A DNA stretch of 64,000 nt from an uncultured Actinomycetes bacterium (GTDB taxonomy: Bacteria > Actinomycetota > Acidimicrobiia > Acidimicrobiales > RAAP-2): the NCBI GenBank assembly GCA_903885505.1, contig CAISIU010000101.1, forward strand, positions 1 to 64,000. The letters are read 5' to 3'. The notes below the pieces were generated by a model that worked only from the letters and a program-made list of their open reading frames with translations, did not search any database and was not told the DNA's origin. Below, in pieces: positions 14,994 through 24,700 of the stretch. Within the stretch, counting starts at the first letter, position 1. Each line of letters starts with the position of its first letter. A program made the translations under genes and the position numbers.

Positions 14994-16222
14994 TAGGTGA
15001 CCGGGTTCTTCTGGCGAAATGCGGGGTCATCGTATTCGCGATGGTGCATGACCTCGACAAGGTGAGAGACCGCGACGTCGACATCTCGAAACGAGAGGTA
15101 CAGCGGAGTGAATCCGAATCGTGCGATATTCGGCGCGCGAAAATCGCCAATGACGCCGCGAGCAATCAGGGCCTGCACGATGCCGTAGGCCTCGTCATGA
15201 CGCCAACTCACTTGACTCGCTCGACGATGGTGCTCTCGAGGAGTCACGAGTTCAAATACTCCGGGCAGACGTTCTTCCACTTCGGTGATAAAGAAGTCGG
15301 TGAGCGCGAGACTCTTGCGACGGAGGACATCGAGCGATATCCCCTCAAAGACGTCAAGTGCACCGGCGAGTGCCGAGAGGCCCACGACGGACGGAGACGA
15401 CGTGACCAAGGCGCGAATGCCGGGGGCTTTTTCGAAGGTGGGCTCAAAATCGAAGGGCCGGGCATGGCCGAGCCATCCCGGTAAGAAATTGGTGAGCGAG
15501 TCCAGCCACTGAGGCGCCACGTACGCAAACGCGGGGGCACCGGGGCCACCATTTAGATACTTGTATCCGCAGCCCGCCGCGAAGTCGGCCCCGTGTTCGT
15601 GCACGTGGAGCGGGACTGCGCCGGTGGAGTGGGCGAGGTCCCAGATCATGAGTGCACCATGCGCGTGGACGAGTGCCGACATGTCTGCCATGTCCAGCAG
15701 CTCGCCGGTGCGGTAGTCCACGTGGGTGAGCAGAACCACCGCCACATCATCATCGAGCGCCTCCGCGAGAGCCGCTCGCGTGGTTCGCCGCACCGTGATG
15801 TCGCGACGTGTGGCGGCGGCGACACCGTCGGCGATGTAAAAGTCGGAATGAAAGTTGTCACTGTCGGTCACGATGACGTGACGGTCGGGCCGAAGCGCGA
15901 GAGCGTTGGCGAGCAGTTTGGCGATGAGAATGGTCAAAGTGTCGGTGACGATGACGGTGTCGGCGGGCGCACCGATGAGCGGCGCGAGACGATTGCCGAG
16001 GGTGATGGGCAGATCCATCCAGCCTGCCGAGTTCCAACTACGAACGAGTCCGGCGGCCCACTCGTGAGTGACGGCGTGGTTGATGCGCGATATCGCCGTG
16101 TGCGAGACGGGCCCCAGTGAGTTGCCGTCAAGGTAGATCACCCCGTCGGGAAGGATGAATTTGTCACGGCGACTCGCGAGGGTGTCGGCACGATCGCGCT
16201 CGCCCGCAGAAATCTGTGTCAT
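14993..16222 (-). CDS. kynU: kynureninase
   Basis: A 409-residue PLP enzyme that hydrolyses L-kynurenine to anthranilate and alanine in tryptophan catabolism. The PLP lysine is Lys221 in CGYKYLNGGPG, the aspartate that holds the pyridine nitrogen is in IWDLAHSTG, and the substrate-binding motif GWLGHARPFDFEP is intact. The length matches bacterial kynureninases. Dioxygenase and formamidase genes for the earlier steps are not in the window. A GAGG-like Shine-Dalgarno precedes the ATG. The gene is coupled to the downstream YczE-type membrane protein. Confidence 0.9.
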   Translation of the reverse strand: MTQISAGERDRADTLASRRDKFILPDGVIYLDGNSLGPVSHTAISRINHAVTHEWAAGLVRSWNSAGWMDLPITLGNRLAPLIGAPADTVIVTDTLTILIAKLLANALALRPDRHVIVTDSDNFHSDFYIADGVAAATRRDITVRRTTRAALAEALDDDVAVVLLTHVDYRTGELLDMADMSALVHAHGALMIWDLAHSTGAVPLHVHEHGADFAAGCGYKYLNGGPGAPAFAYVAPQWLDSLTNFLPGWLGHARPFDFEPTFEKAPGIRALVTSSPSVVGLSALAGALDVFEGISLDVLRRKSLALTDFFITEVEERLPGVFELVTPREHHRRASQVSWRHDEAYGIVQALIARGVIGDFRAPNIARFGFTPLYLSFRDVDVAVSHLVEVMHHREYDDPAFRQKNPVT

Positions 16223-16337
16223 GGCACCTCACTAAGAACGTCACTTCCCGTTCCGGTGACGGACAGGTCGTGGGGAGAAAATTCAGTCGTCAAACTACGT
16301 TGAGTACCCACGAGTCCGCACGTGAGAGTCCCATGAG

Positions 16338-16377
16338 AAAAATTCCCCCTCGGCGCAGTAGGCGGAGGGGGAATTTT
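16338..16377 (-). terminator. intrinsic terminator after tRNA-Ser(TGA)
   Basis: A 13-bp inverted repeat (AAAATTCCCCCTC with GAGGGGGAATTTT) with a 13-base loop. On the minus strand it ends in a T run just downstream of the tRNA. Confidence 0.8.
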
Positions 16378-16379
16378 CG

Positions 16380-16467
16380 TGGCGGAGGGAGTGGGATTTG
16401 AACCCACGGTGAGTTGCCCCACGACGGTTTTCAAGACCGTTGCATTCGTCCGCTCTGCCATCCCTCC
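16380..16467 (-). tRNA. tRNA-Ser (anticodon TGA), CCA encoded
   Basis: On the minus strand the gene starts GGAGGGA and ends TCCCTCC-G-CCA, closing the acceptor stem. The anticodon arm is ACGGT-CTTGAAA-ACCGT, which reads TGA for serine. A long variable arm (GTGGGGCAACTCAC) and the T arm GTGGG-TTCAAAT-CCCAC are present. The 3' CCA is encoded. A terminator follows immediately. Confidence 0.97.
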
Positions 16468-16475
16468 AGCCGTAC

Positions 16476-16481
16476 ACGCTA
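16476..16481 (-). promoter_or_regulatory. possible -10 element (TAGCGT) for tRNA-Ser(TGA)
   Basis: TAGCGT on the minus strand lies 8 bases before the mature 5' end of the tRNA, implying little or no 5' leader. There is no convincing -35 box. Confidence 0.35.
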
Positions 16482-16511
16482 CCAATTAGCGACAGGGGTC
16501 TCTCCGAGGGC

Positions 16512-18137
16512 TTAGGCGCGCGTGGCGCGTAAGCGTCGTCGCAGCGATTCCGGCAAGGCGCGAAAGACGGCCGCGCCCACGGGGCGAAGTGGCGCAAGGA
16601 TTCGAACAGCGTGTCGCGTCAGCTTCAACCACCACGTGCGCCTTCCCAGCTGCTCTCGCCGAACGAGCCAGGCGTCGCTGAGAGTCACGTCACTGAGAGC
16701 ACCCACAATCTCACCTGCGGCGTCATGGTCGTGTTGTAGTCGTTGGCGAATGGAGTTGCCCTGTGCTCGCGCTGCGTCACGGGGCATGACGAGCGCGTGG
16801 CGAAGTTGCTCGGCGGCGACGGCAATATCGGGATCTCCCCACCACGCATCATCGGGATAGGGAGTGTTGTCGTAGCCCGAGTCGCCGACTCGCACCATGG
16901 TGACCGGCACGGGGAAGAAAGCTCCGTGGAAGTTGTCGTGCAGCCCGGAATAGTCGCTGTAGACCACCGGAATGCCATGAACGGCGGCCTCCAGTGGCGT
17001 TAGTCCCAAGCCTTCTGAACGGGGCAAGGTCACGTACGCCGCGGCGTTCGCGACCAGATCGCGATACTCCTCATCGCTCAGGTGATCATCAATCAACCTG
17101 GTACGCGGGCTACGCGCGATGAGTTCCATCAACTCTTCGCTTGCCTCGCCCGCGAGTGCCATGGTCTTGAGTACCAATGAGTGCCCCGGGAAGTCGTCCG
17201 CCACGGCCGCCCACGCCCGCAGCACCGCTTCGGGATTCTTTCGGCCCAGTCGACTACGGGCATCAAGAATTGATAAGACGTAGGGCCCGCGCGACGACTG
17301 AGTGGTCGCCTCATTGTCCGCGAGATACGCCGGATTAGTCAGAGCGAGCACGCCGACGGAACACGAGAGTGCCGAACTAAAGGCGCTCGCCGACCAGGGT
17401 GACAAGGCGTAGACCGTATCGATGTTGAAGTCGCGCGCCACGGCCACGGCAAGCGGTGGGACCTGCTCGAGTTCCCACGCCCACAACACGTGGAGTCGGC
17501 GAGGGGCGTGTCGCAGGAGGGGAGCGAGATCTCCCTGCGCAAAGAAGTTGACGACGGCGAAGGTGTCCGCATCGCTGCTCGCCATGGGCCAGCGGGCGGC
17601 GAGCAGTGGCGACAGGTACGACGGCCGATTGGTGGGTAGGTCAATAACGTCGATGGCGACGTAGCGTCCTTGTTGCGTGAGCAGATCGTGCGACCATCGG
17701 GTGAGGAGTCCCATCGATGCCTCATACGCGTGGTATCCCACCAGTCGAAACGCGACGGCACCCTCGACAGCAGTGCGAACGAGATCACGAAGTTCGTGGC
17801 TCCAGGGAGCGGGGTCGAGGAGTGCCCGCGAATCACTCGACAGCGCCCAGTCGGCCATGTCGGTTGCCGAGCGATCAAAGGTGGTGGGCGACGCGCGAAA
17901 GAATGCGGCGACACCGTTCGGAATGCCACAGAGCGAGGGGTGTGTGGCCCAGGCGCGTACCACGTCGTCGATATTCGATACGTCGGCGGGATACATCGAC
18001 GAGAAAATCTCCTCGTGAGACGACCCAGCACGTATGTGAATCTCGATATCGGTCGCTAACCAGCGCCGCCACGATTCGGGCCAACGAGCCTGCGACAAAG
18101 CGTCGGTCAGGCGTGGGCCCACACTCGGGTCGTCCAT
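16512..18137 (-). CDS. GT-B glycosyltransferase (GT4-like)
   Basis: A 541-residue protein whose C-terminal half is a glycosyltransferase family 4 domain. The sugar-nucleotide site is recognisable as PRSEGLGLTPLEAAVHGIPVVYSDYSG, with the E-x7-E pattern of retaining GT4 enzymes. The N-terminal 230 residues are poorly recognisable and may bind the acceptor. The C-terminus is very basic (LPESLRRRLRATRA) and could touch the membrane. Acceptor and donor are unknown. The start is moved from GTG 18143 to ATG 18137, because TAGGCT lies exactly 6 bases before that ATG. Confidence 0.75.
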   Translation of the reverse strand: MDDPSVGPRLTDALSQARWPESWRRWLATDIEIHIRAGSSHEEIFSSMYPADVSNIDDVVRAWATHPSLCGIPNGVAAFFRASPTTFDRSATDMADWALSSDSRALLDPAPWSHELRDLVRTAVEGAVAFRLVGYHAYEASMGLLTRWSHDLLTQQGRYVAIDVIDLPTNRPSYLSPLLAARWPMASSDADTFAVVNFFAQGDLAPLLRHAPRRLHVLWAWELEQVPPLAVAVARDFNIDTVYALSPWSASAFSSALSCSVGVLALTNPAYLADNEATTQSSRGPYVLSILDARSRLGRKNPEAVLRAWAAVADDFPGHSLVLKTMALAGEASEELMELIARSPRTRLIDDHLSDEEYRDLVANAAAYVTLPRSEGLGLTPLEAAVHGIPVVYSDYSGLHDNFHGAFFPVPVTMVRVGDSGYDNTPYPDDAWWGDPDIAVAAEQLRHALVMPRDAARAQGNSIRQRLQHDHDAAGEIVGALSDVTLSDAWLVRREQLGRRTWWLKLTRHAVRILAPLRPVGAAVFRALPESLRRRLRATRA

Positions 18138-18143
18138 AGTCAC

Positions 18144-18149
18144 AGCCTA
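18144..18149 (-). promoter_or_regulatory. -10 element (TAGGCT), leaderless promoter of the glycosyltransferase gene
   Basis: TAGGCT on the minus strand ends 6 bases before the ATG at 18137, with no Shine-Dalgarno sequence. Confidence 0.55.
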
Positions 18150-18168
18150 CCGACGACCCGAAAGTGAT

Positions 18169-20001
18169 TTAGGCGTTGCGATTCTTTTCGCTCTTAATGA
18201 GACGAGCACGCGTGTTGGCGTCGAGGACGACCTTGCGCAGTCGAATGGTCTTCGGCGTCACTTCGACGGCTTCGTCATCCGCGATGAACTCCAAGGCCTG
18301 CTCCAGCGACAAGACGGTCGGTGGGGACATGCGCTCGGTGTTGTCGGAACCCGAGGCTCGCATGTTCGTGAGCTTCTTTTCCTTGGTGGGGTTCACGTTC
18401 ATTTCGTCGGCACGTGAGTTCTCACCAATGATCATGCCTTCGTACACGTCAACACCCGCGTCGACGAACAAGATGCCGCGCGCTTCGAGGTCAATCAAGC
18501 AGTACGGGGTCGTCACACCGGAACGGTCCGCCACCATGGTGCCCTTGAGGCGGTGACGAATTTCGCCGACCCAGGGGGAGTAACCGTCAAAGACGCTGTT
18601 CAAGATGCCGGTGCCGCGCGTTTCGGTCATGAATTCGGTGCGCACGCCGACGAGGCCGCGAGCGGGGATACGCCATTCGAGGCGCACCCAGCCGGTGCCG
18701 TGGTTGACCATGTCGAGCATGGAGCCGCGACGCTGGCTGAGAAGAGCGGTGACGTTACCGACGAATTCTTCAGGGATGTCGACGGTAACGCGCTCGAAGG
18801 GCTCGTTCAGCACACCATCGACTTCCTTGGTCACCACGCGGGGCTTGCCGATGGTGAGTTCGAAGCCTTCACGGCGCATCGTTTCAATCAAGATGGCGAG
18901 TTGGAGTTCACCACGACCCTGGACCTCCCAGGCGTCGGGACGGTCGGTGTTCAAGACGCGCAAGGACACGTTGCCGATGAGCTCCTTGTCGAGGCGGTCC
19001 TTGACGACGCGCGCCGTGAGGAGCTTGCCTTCGCGACCGGCGAGGGGCGAGGTGTTGATACCAATCGTCATGGACAAGCTGGGCTCATCCACGGTGATCA
19101 ACGGCAAAGGCTGAGGGTTCTCGGGGTCGGCCAAGGTTTCACCAATGGTGATCTCCTCGAATCCCGCGACGGCGACGATGTCACCGGGACCGGCCGATTC
19201 GGCCGGCACACGCTCGAGCGCTTCGGTGATGAATAGTTCGGTGACCTTGGCGTGCTCGATGGTGCCATCTCGACGGCACCACGCAACGCGAGCGCCACGC
19301 TGCAGCGTGCCATTGACCACGCGGCACAGGGCCAAGCGACCGAGGTAGGGCGAGGCGTCGAGGTTGCAGACGAGGGCCTGCAGGCCGTGGCCTTCTTCGT
19401 ATTCCGGCGCCGGAATGGCGTCGTGAATCAACTGGAAGAGCGGCTCGAGGGTGCCCTCGCCGGCGGTCCAGTCACTGCCGGCCCAGCCCTGCTTGGCCGA
19501 GGCGTACATCACGGGGAAACTGATCTGGTCTTCATCGGCGTCGAGGTCCAAGAAGAGTTCTTCGACTTCGCTGACGACTTCCTCGACGCGAGCGTCGGGA
19601 CGATCCACCTTATTGATGAGCAAAATCACCGGCAGGCGACGAGCCAAGGTCTTACGCAGCACGAAACGGGTTTGCGGCAACGGGCCTTCAGCCGCGTCGA
19701 CCAGCAAAATCACGCCGTCCACCATCGCCAGTCCGCGCTCGACTTCGCCACCGAAGTCGGCGTGGCCGGGGGTGTCGATGATGTTGATCGTGGTGCCGTT
19801 CCAGTTCACGGCCGTGTTCTTGGCCAAGATGGTGATGCCCTTTTCGCGCTCCAAGTCGCCAGAGTCCATGACGCGGTCCACGGCGTCGCCGTGGGTCGCG
19901 AAGGAACCGGTTTGGCGCAGCATGGCGTCGACCAAGGTGGTCTTGCCGTGGTCAACGTGGGCGATAATGGCAATGTTTCGAAGAGAGTCGCGAAGTGTCA
20001 T
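18169..20001 (-). CDS. typA: ribosome-associated translational GTPase TypA/BipA
   Basis: A 610-residue GTPase of the elongation-factor family. The G1 loop is [11 protein letters not shown]3 is [11 protein letters not shown] and G4 is NKVDR. After the G domain come an EF-Tu-like beta-barrel domain, two alpha/beta domains as in EF-G domains III and V, and the TypA-specific C-terminal domain ([23 protein letters not shown]). TypA acts on ribosomes in assembly and stress or cold adaptation. It starts 7 bases after the upstream unknown gene. A TAGCCT hexamer 9 bases before the ATG could give it its own promoter. Confidence 0.95.
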   Translation of the reverse strand: MTLRDSLRNIAIIAHVDHGKTTLVDAMLRQTGSFATHGDAVDRVMDSGDLEREKGITILAKNTAVNWNGTTINIIDTPGHADFGGEVERGLAMVDGVILLVDAAEGPLPQTRFVLRKTLARRLPVILLINKVDRPDARVEEVVSEVEELFLDLDADEDQISFPVMYASAKQGWAGSDWTAGEGTLEPLFQLIHDAIPAPEYEEGHGLQALVCNLDASPYLGRLALCRVVNGTLQRGARVAWCRRDGTIEHAKVTELFITEALERVPAESAGPGDIVAVAGFEEITIGETLADPENPQPLPLITVDEPSLSMTIGINTSPLAGREGKLLTARVVKDRLDKELIGNVSLRVLNTDRPDAWEVQGRGELQLAILIETMRREGFELTIGKPRVVTKEVDGVLNEPFERVTVDIPEEFVGNVTALLSQRRGSMLDMVNHGTGWVRLEWRIPARGLVGVRTEFMTETRGTGILNSVFDGYSPWVGEIRHRLKGTMVADRSGVTTPYCLIDLEARGILFVDAGVDVYEGMIIGENSRADEMNVNPTKEKKLTNMRASGSDNTERMSPPTVLSLEQALEFIADDEAVEVTPKTIRLRKVVLDANTRARLIKSEKNRNA

Positions 20002-20008
20002 GAACGCT

Positions 20009-20818
20009 TCAGGCTAGTTGGCGCTCGCCCTCCCGAGGGGAGCCCACGGCACCAGCCAGCACTTTGGACGCCGCCGTGAGGTCACGAATACCCGCGGCAA
20101 TGGTGATTTCGTCGCTATTGAGGGCCAGGGCCATGCCCGCCTGCGGCCAAATACCCACGATTCGTGCGGGTCCCGCCTCGCCACGTGCCGCCACGGTGGC
20201 CATCGCGAGGTCCGCTCGCAGTCCGGCGCCGGCCGTCGAAGAGGGCGCACCGCCACGCACCCGCACCATCACCGACCCGTCCTCGGTCAGCAGATCGCGG
20301 CGCGCGCGCCACGACGTGCGACAGGTGGGCAGGTCGAGATAGAGGTCAGACGACGCGGTGAATCGTGCGAGTGAACGCTCGGCGAGGTCGCAGATATCCG
20401 AGGCCCACGCGACCGCTTCAGCTGTGATGATGCCTTGAGCCACGGGTGACTGCTCGGCTATCCACCACGACAAGGTGCCGCGATTCGCCCAGCCGCGAGC
20501 GGCGAGCTCTAGGTGACGCCCCATTTCTGAGCGCACGGCGGCCGCGACGGTGCGCTGCCGGCCACTGATGACGAGACTGGCGGCCGCATTACCCAAGGTG
20601 CGGCGCGTCTTTCGCACCGACCAGACGAAGGGGGTCGGTGGGGTGCCGGCTTGTTCAATGGTCCACGCGTCGACGCGACGTGGGGTGGTGCCGTGGCGAC
20701 GGTGCGACTCGATGATGGCGGCGAAGCGCGCGTCATCGATCACGACGCCCTCGTGGGTGGGCTCACCGGTAGCGGCCATGAGCTCCGCAGTGTCGAGGCG
20801 ATACGAGATGAGGTTCAT
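20009..20818 (-). CDS. conserved-looking protein of unknown function
   Basis: A 269-residue soluble protein that I do not recognise. It has no signal peptide or membrane segment. It is rich in Arg and Ala, with a long helical N-terminal half and a strand-rich C-terminal third ([29 protein letters not shown]). That last part loosely recalls nuclease-like cores, but no catalytic signature can be fixed. Its ATG overlaps the stop of the upstream unknown gene (20815-20818), and typA follows after 7 bases, so the three are likely one operon. Confidence 0.6.
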   Translation of the reverse strand: MNLISYRLDTAELMAATGEPTHEGVVIDDARFAAIIESHRRHGTTPRRVDAWTIEQAGTPPTPFVWSVRKTRRTLGNAAASLVISGRQRTVAAAVRSEMGRHLELAARGWANRGTLSWWIAEQSPVAQGIITAEAVAWASDICDLAERSLARFTASSDLYLDLPTCRTSWRARRDLLTEDGSVMVRVRGGAPSSTAGAGLRADLAMATVAARGEAGPARIVGIWPQAGMALALNSDEITIAAGIRDLTAASKVLAGAVGSPREGERQLA

Positions 20819-21528
20819 GAGGGGCCAACTCCCGGAAGTTCAGACACGGCGAGGCGAAGTGACTCGTGGGTCACGGGGTACAGAGCACTGTCACCGGTGG
20901 CGGTAGACAATCCCGCGACGCAGGTGGGGGCGACGCCACTGCGCAGGGTTTCCACGAGGGCGTGGTAGCGCAGGCGTCGTTCGAAACGCTCGTCGAGTTC
21001 GGCGGTGGTGACGTCGACGAGGGCGAGTCCCGTCGCCACGGTGCCGACGACGAGGTCGTTCACGTCACGAAGGGTGAGATAACCCACGCGCGCGGCGGAA
21101 CGCACCGCGGCGCGCGGACGCCACCCGTCGGGAATGTGTCCCAGCCGTTCGGCGAGGACCTGAGAGTGCGACGAGAGATCGGCGTGCAGGCGCGCCCGTT
21201 CGTCCGCGCTGAGGTGACGCAAGAATTCCACGAGGTCGCCCTCGCCGTCGTAGCTCTCGAGGGCATCGATGGCGTCACGCACGGCGTGCGTGGAGTGCAG
21301 GCCCACCGAGCGAAGGCGAACGAGCTGCGTAATGAGTGCGCCGCGCAACATGGCCAGTGACGGGCCACTCGGCCCTCCATAGCCATCAATGTCACGCGGA
21401 AAAATCGTGCGACACGGTCCGGGGAGCCCCTCGACTACATCGCGAATCTGCAGAATCTGCTCGCCCGACATGGTCGCGTCGTCGTGGCGCGCGGCACGCA
21501 GGAGATCGGTCACGGTGGGGGAGGTCAT
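20815..21528 (-). CDS. protein of unknown function, coupled to the following unknown gene
   Basis: A 237-residue soluble, mostly helical protein (MTSPTVTDLLRAARHDDATM at the N-terminus). I do not recognise it. A central run LVEFLRHLSADERARLHADLSSHS looks helical and amphipathic. The start is taken at ATG 21528 rather than the ORF-track TTG at 21549, but neither has a clear Shine-Dalgarno or leaderless spacing, so it is uncertain. The 3' end overlaps the next gene by four bases. It is divergent from the small membrane protein and lhr. Confidence 0.55.
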   Translation of the reverse strand: MTSPTVTDLLRAARHDDATMSGEQILQIRDVVEGLPGPCRTIFPRDIDGYGGPSGPSLAMLRGALITQLVRLRSVGLHSTHAVRDAIDALESYDGEGDLVEFLRHLSADERARLHADLSSHSQVLAERLGHIPDGWRPRAAVRSAARVGYLTLRDVNDLVVGTVATGLALVDVTTAELDERFERRLRYHALVETLRSGVAPTCVAGLSTATGDSALYPVTHESLRLAVSELPGVGPS

Positions 21529-21570
21529 CAGCAGCACACCGACAGCCAACTGCGTGGCTGTGACACGCCC

Positions 21571-21576
21571 TAGTCT
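21571..21576 (+). promoter_or_regulatory. -10 element (TAGTCT), leaderless promoter of the small protein-lhr unit
   Basis: TAGTCT ends 6 bases before the ATG at 21583. This spacing independently supports the 47-residue gene as real. Confidence 0.55.
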
Positions 21577-21582
21577 GGGTTG

Positions 21583-21726
21583 ATGTTCGCCGTCACCACC
21601 GCTTTCGCCATTGTTTTCGGGGTTTTCTGCGTGGCGATTGCTGTCTGGGCAGTTCTGACTGTTCGATGGGCGATTCGCCGTGATCGCGCCTCGCGCGTGT
21701 CACAGCCATCTGATGAACTGACCTGA
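21583..21726 (+). CDS. 47-residue single-pass membrane protein upstream of lhr
   Basis: Too short for the ORF track. It reads MFAVTTAFAIVFGVFCVAIAV onward and ends in SQPSDELT. Residues 4-28 form one membrane helix, followed by a positively charged stretch (RWAIRRDRASR) that predicts a cytoplasmic C-terminus. Its TGA overlaps the ATG of lhr (TGATG), so the two are translationally coupled. A TANNNT hexamer sits 6 bases before its ATG. No homologous family is recognised, and a link to Lhr function is suggested only by the coupling. Confidence 0.65.
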   Translation: MFAVTTAFAIVFGVFCVAIAVWAVLTVRWAIRRDRASRVSQPSDELT

Positions 21727-24700
21727 TGGTCATCGCTTCGTCGACGCTGCACCCCGTCATCAGCCGCTGGCTGGACGTGCGCTTTCCCGATGGCCCGACG
21801 CTGCCACAGCGAGAGACCTGGCCCCTGTTTGACACCCCGGGCGACATTTTGGTGGCGGCTCCCACCGGTAGTGGCAAGACCCTGACCGCCTTCGTCCCGC
21901 TGCTCGATCAACTATGGCGCCGCGAGACGGTGTCGCCGGGGTATCGCGTGCTCTATCTCTCCCCGCTTCGCGCCCTTGCCACCGACATTCGCGACAACCT
22001 GGTGCGACCCCTCGAGGAGATGACGCAGCTCGCGATGGAGATGGGCGAGCCCGTGGTCGATATTCGCGTCGACGTGCGTACCGGGGACACGGACCGCGCC
22101 GAGCGCGATCGACAACGGCGAAAGCCCGGACAGATTTTGGTGACGACACCGGAGACTCTGGCCATCTTGATGAGCAGTGACTCGGGTCGTGAATCACTGC
22201 GACACCTCGAGACGGTGGTCATCGACGAAATTCACGCGCTGTGTCGCGATAAGCGCGGCAGTCACATGTCCTTGGCGCTCGAACGACTCGATCGCTTCGT
22301 GAGCGAAACCACGGGTCGTCCCCCGCGACGGGTGGGTCTATCGGCGACGCAAAAGCCCCTCTCGCTGGTGGCGAACTTCTTAAGTGGCCACCATGACGGA
22401 CGGCCCGACACGCGCATCGTCGATGCCGCCGCGCCTCGTCACGTCGACCTCGACATCATGTTGCCGGGTACCGACCTCGACTCGATCATGTCGCAGGAGC
22501 AATTTGCGGACGTGCTGACATCGTTGATGCAGGTCATCATCGAGAACCGCACCACGTTGATTTTCGTGGGCTCACGACGATTCGCGGAACGCTTGGCCTA
22601 TCGCCTGGCGGAGCAGTTGGAAAATGACGGCATCATGGCCGATGCGAGTTCCGTCGTGGCTGCGCATCACGGCTCACTCGCCCACCCCAAGCGAAAAGAA
22701 CTAGAACGTCGCCTTAAGGCCGGCGAGCTCAAGGCGCTCGTGGCGACGGCTTCACTAGAACTCGGCATTGACGTGGGTCCGGTGGACATGGTCTGTCAGA
22801 TTGGCTCGTCGCGGTCCATCGCGACCTTCTTGCAACGCATTGGTCGCGCGAATCACCGTGTCGGGGGGACGCCGCGCGGACGCCTCTATCCCCTGACGAG
22901 GTCGGAATTGGTCGAAATGGTGGCCATGCTCGATTGCGTGCAGCGCGGGGAGCTGGATGCGGTGGAGATCTACCCCCAACCGCTGGACGTCATGATTCAA
23001 CACCTCGTGGGTGAAGTGGGCGCTCGCGGCGAAGACACCCCGCAGGCCTTGATGTCCATGGTGCGAAGCGCGCACCCCTATCGAGATCTCACCGACGACG
23101 ACTTTGCGAAGGCCCTAGAGCTCACCGCGCACGGCATCACTCTCGGCCACGGGGTGAAGGGGGCTCACCTCTTTCATGACGAGGTCAATCATCTGGTGCG
23201 GCCACGCCGCTCGGCACGCATGACGGCACTTAATAATTCGGGCACCATTCCCGACACCGGTGACTACGCCGTCGTCGTGAGTGACACCGAACAAAAAGTC
23301 GGTGCGGTGAGCGAAGAGTTCGCCGTGGAGTCCAGCCCCGGTGACATCTTCGTGCTGGGGTCCCAGTCGTGGCGTATCGAACGAGTGGAGACCGGCAAGG
23401 TGCGCGTGAGCGACGCCGGCACCGCGACGCCCACGGTGCCCATCTGGTTTGGAGAATCACCCGCGCGCAGCGTGGAACTGTCCCAGTCAGTGGCGCGCCT
23501 CTATGAAGAGCTCACCGAGCCTCTGGCAGCGCGCGACCTCGAGGCGGCGATGGACTACCTCACGCGCATCAGTGGGGTCAATCGTGAGGCGGCGCGACAA
23601 GTGGCCGCCTACGTCTCGCAGGCGCTGCAAGAACTCGGTTCCTTGCCAGCTCGCGACCGATTGGTGGTGGAGCGCTTCTTTGACGAGACGGGCTCCGCGC
23701 ACCTCGTGGTGCACAGTCCTCGCGGCGCGCGAGTGAACCGCGCGCTCGGCCTCGCGATGCGCAAGAAGTTTTGCGTGACTTTTGACTTCGAACTTCAAGC
23801 CGCTGCGGATGATGACGCTTTCATGATCGCGCTCGGCCCGCACCACTCCTTCACTCTCGACACGGTGATGCCCATGGTGCGCTCGTATCACGCCCGCGAC
23901 ACCTTGGTGCAGGCGGTGCTGCTCTTGCCCATGCTGCAAAGTCGCTGGCGCTGGAACTGCGGCCGCTCTTTCGTGATGCGCGTGCGTAGCAATGGCGCCG
24001 CGGTCCCCATCAACATTCAGCGCATGGCGGCGGTGGACTTGATGGCGGCCGTGTGGCCGTCACTGGCCGCGTGCCAGGAAAATGCTCCCGCCGGGCCCGT
24101 GCCGGTGCCCGATCACGTCTTGGTGCGCCAGACCGTCGAGGATGTGCTGCACGAACCACTCGATATTGATGGACTCATGACTTTGCTCGCGGAGATTGAG
24201 TCAGGTGCGGTGACCGCGCATCTGGTCGATCGACCCACCGCGTCGGTGCTCTCGCACGGCATCGTGAACGGCAAGTCCTTCACCTTCCTCGACGACACCG
24301 AGGCCGCGGAGCGTCGCAGTCGCGAGGTCTACACCCCCCGCGGAACCGCGGCGCTCGGCGCTGATGGTCTGCCCCTGGTGCAGGAGCGCTCCGCGCTGGA
24401 ACCCGATGTCGTCACTGACGTCATGAGCAACCTGACGCCGCTCGTTCGCTCGAGTGACGAGCTGGCGGAGCTCATTCGTGATGCCGGAGCGATACGTGCG
24501 GTGGACGCGTGGGAAGAGTTCGCCCACCACCTGGTGGCCACTGATCGACTCCTCGTTCGTGACGACCTGTGGATTGACGCTCGCCGGCCCTCAGTTATCG
24601 AAGACCTCGCGATGGACGATGCTCTGGCCATCGCCATGATGCGTAGCCACCTGCAAGCGGCCGGCCCGGTCGACGTGGCCACGTTGATCGGCGACTCTCC

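Noticed and set aside
16219-16485. 88-residue minus-strand ORF covering the tRNA-Ser(TGA)
   Set aside because: It is read through the whole tRNA and its terminator. Its sequence is the translation of RNA structure, not a protein.
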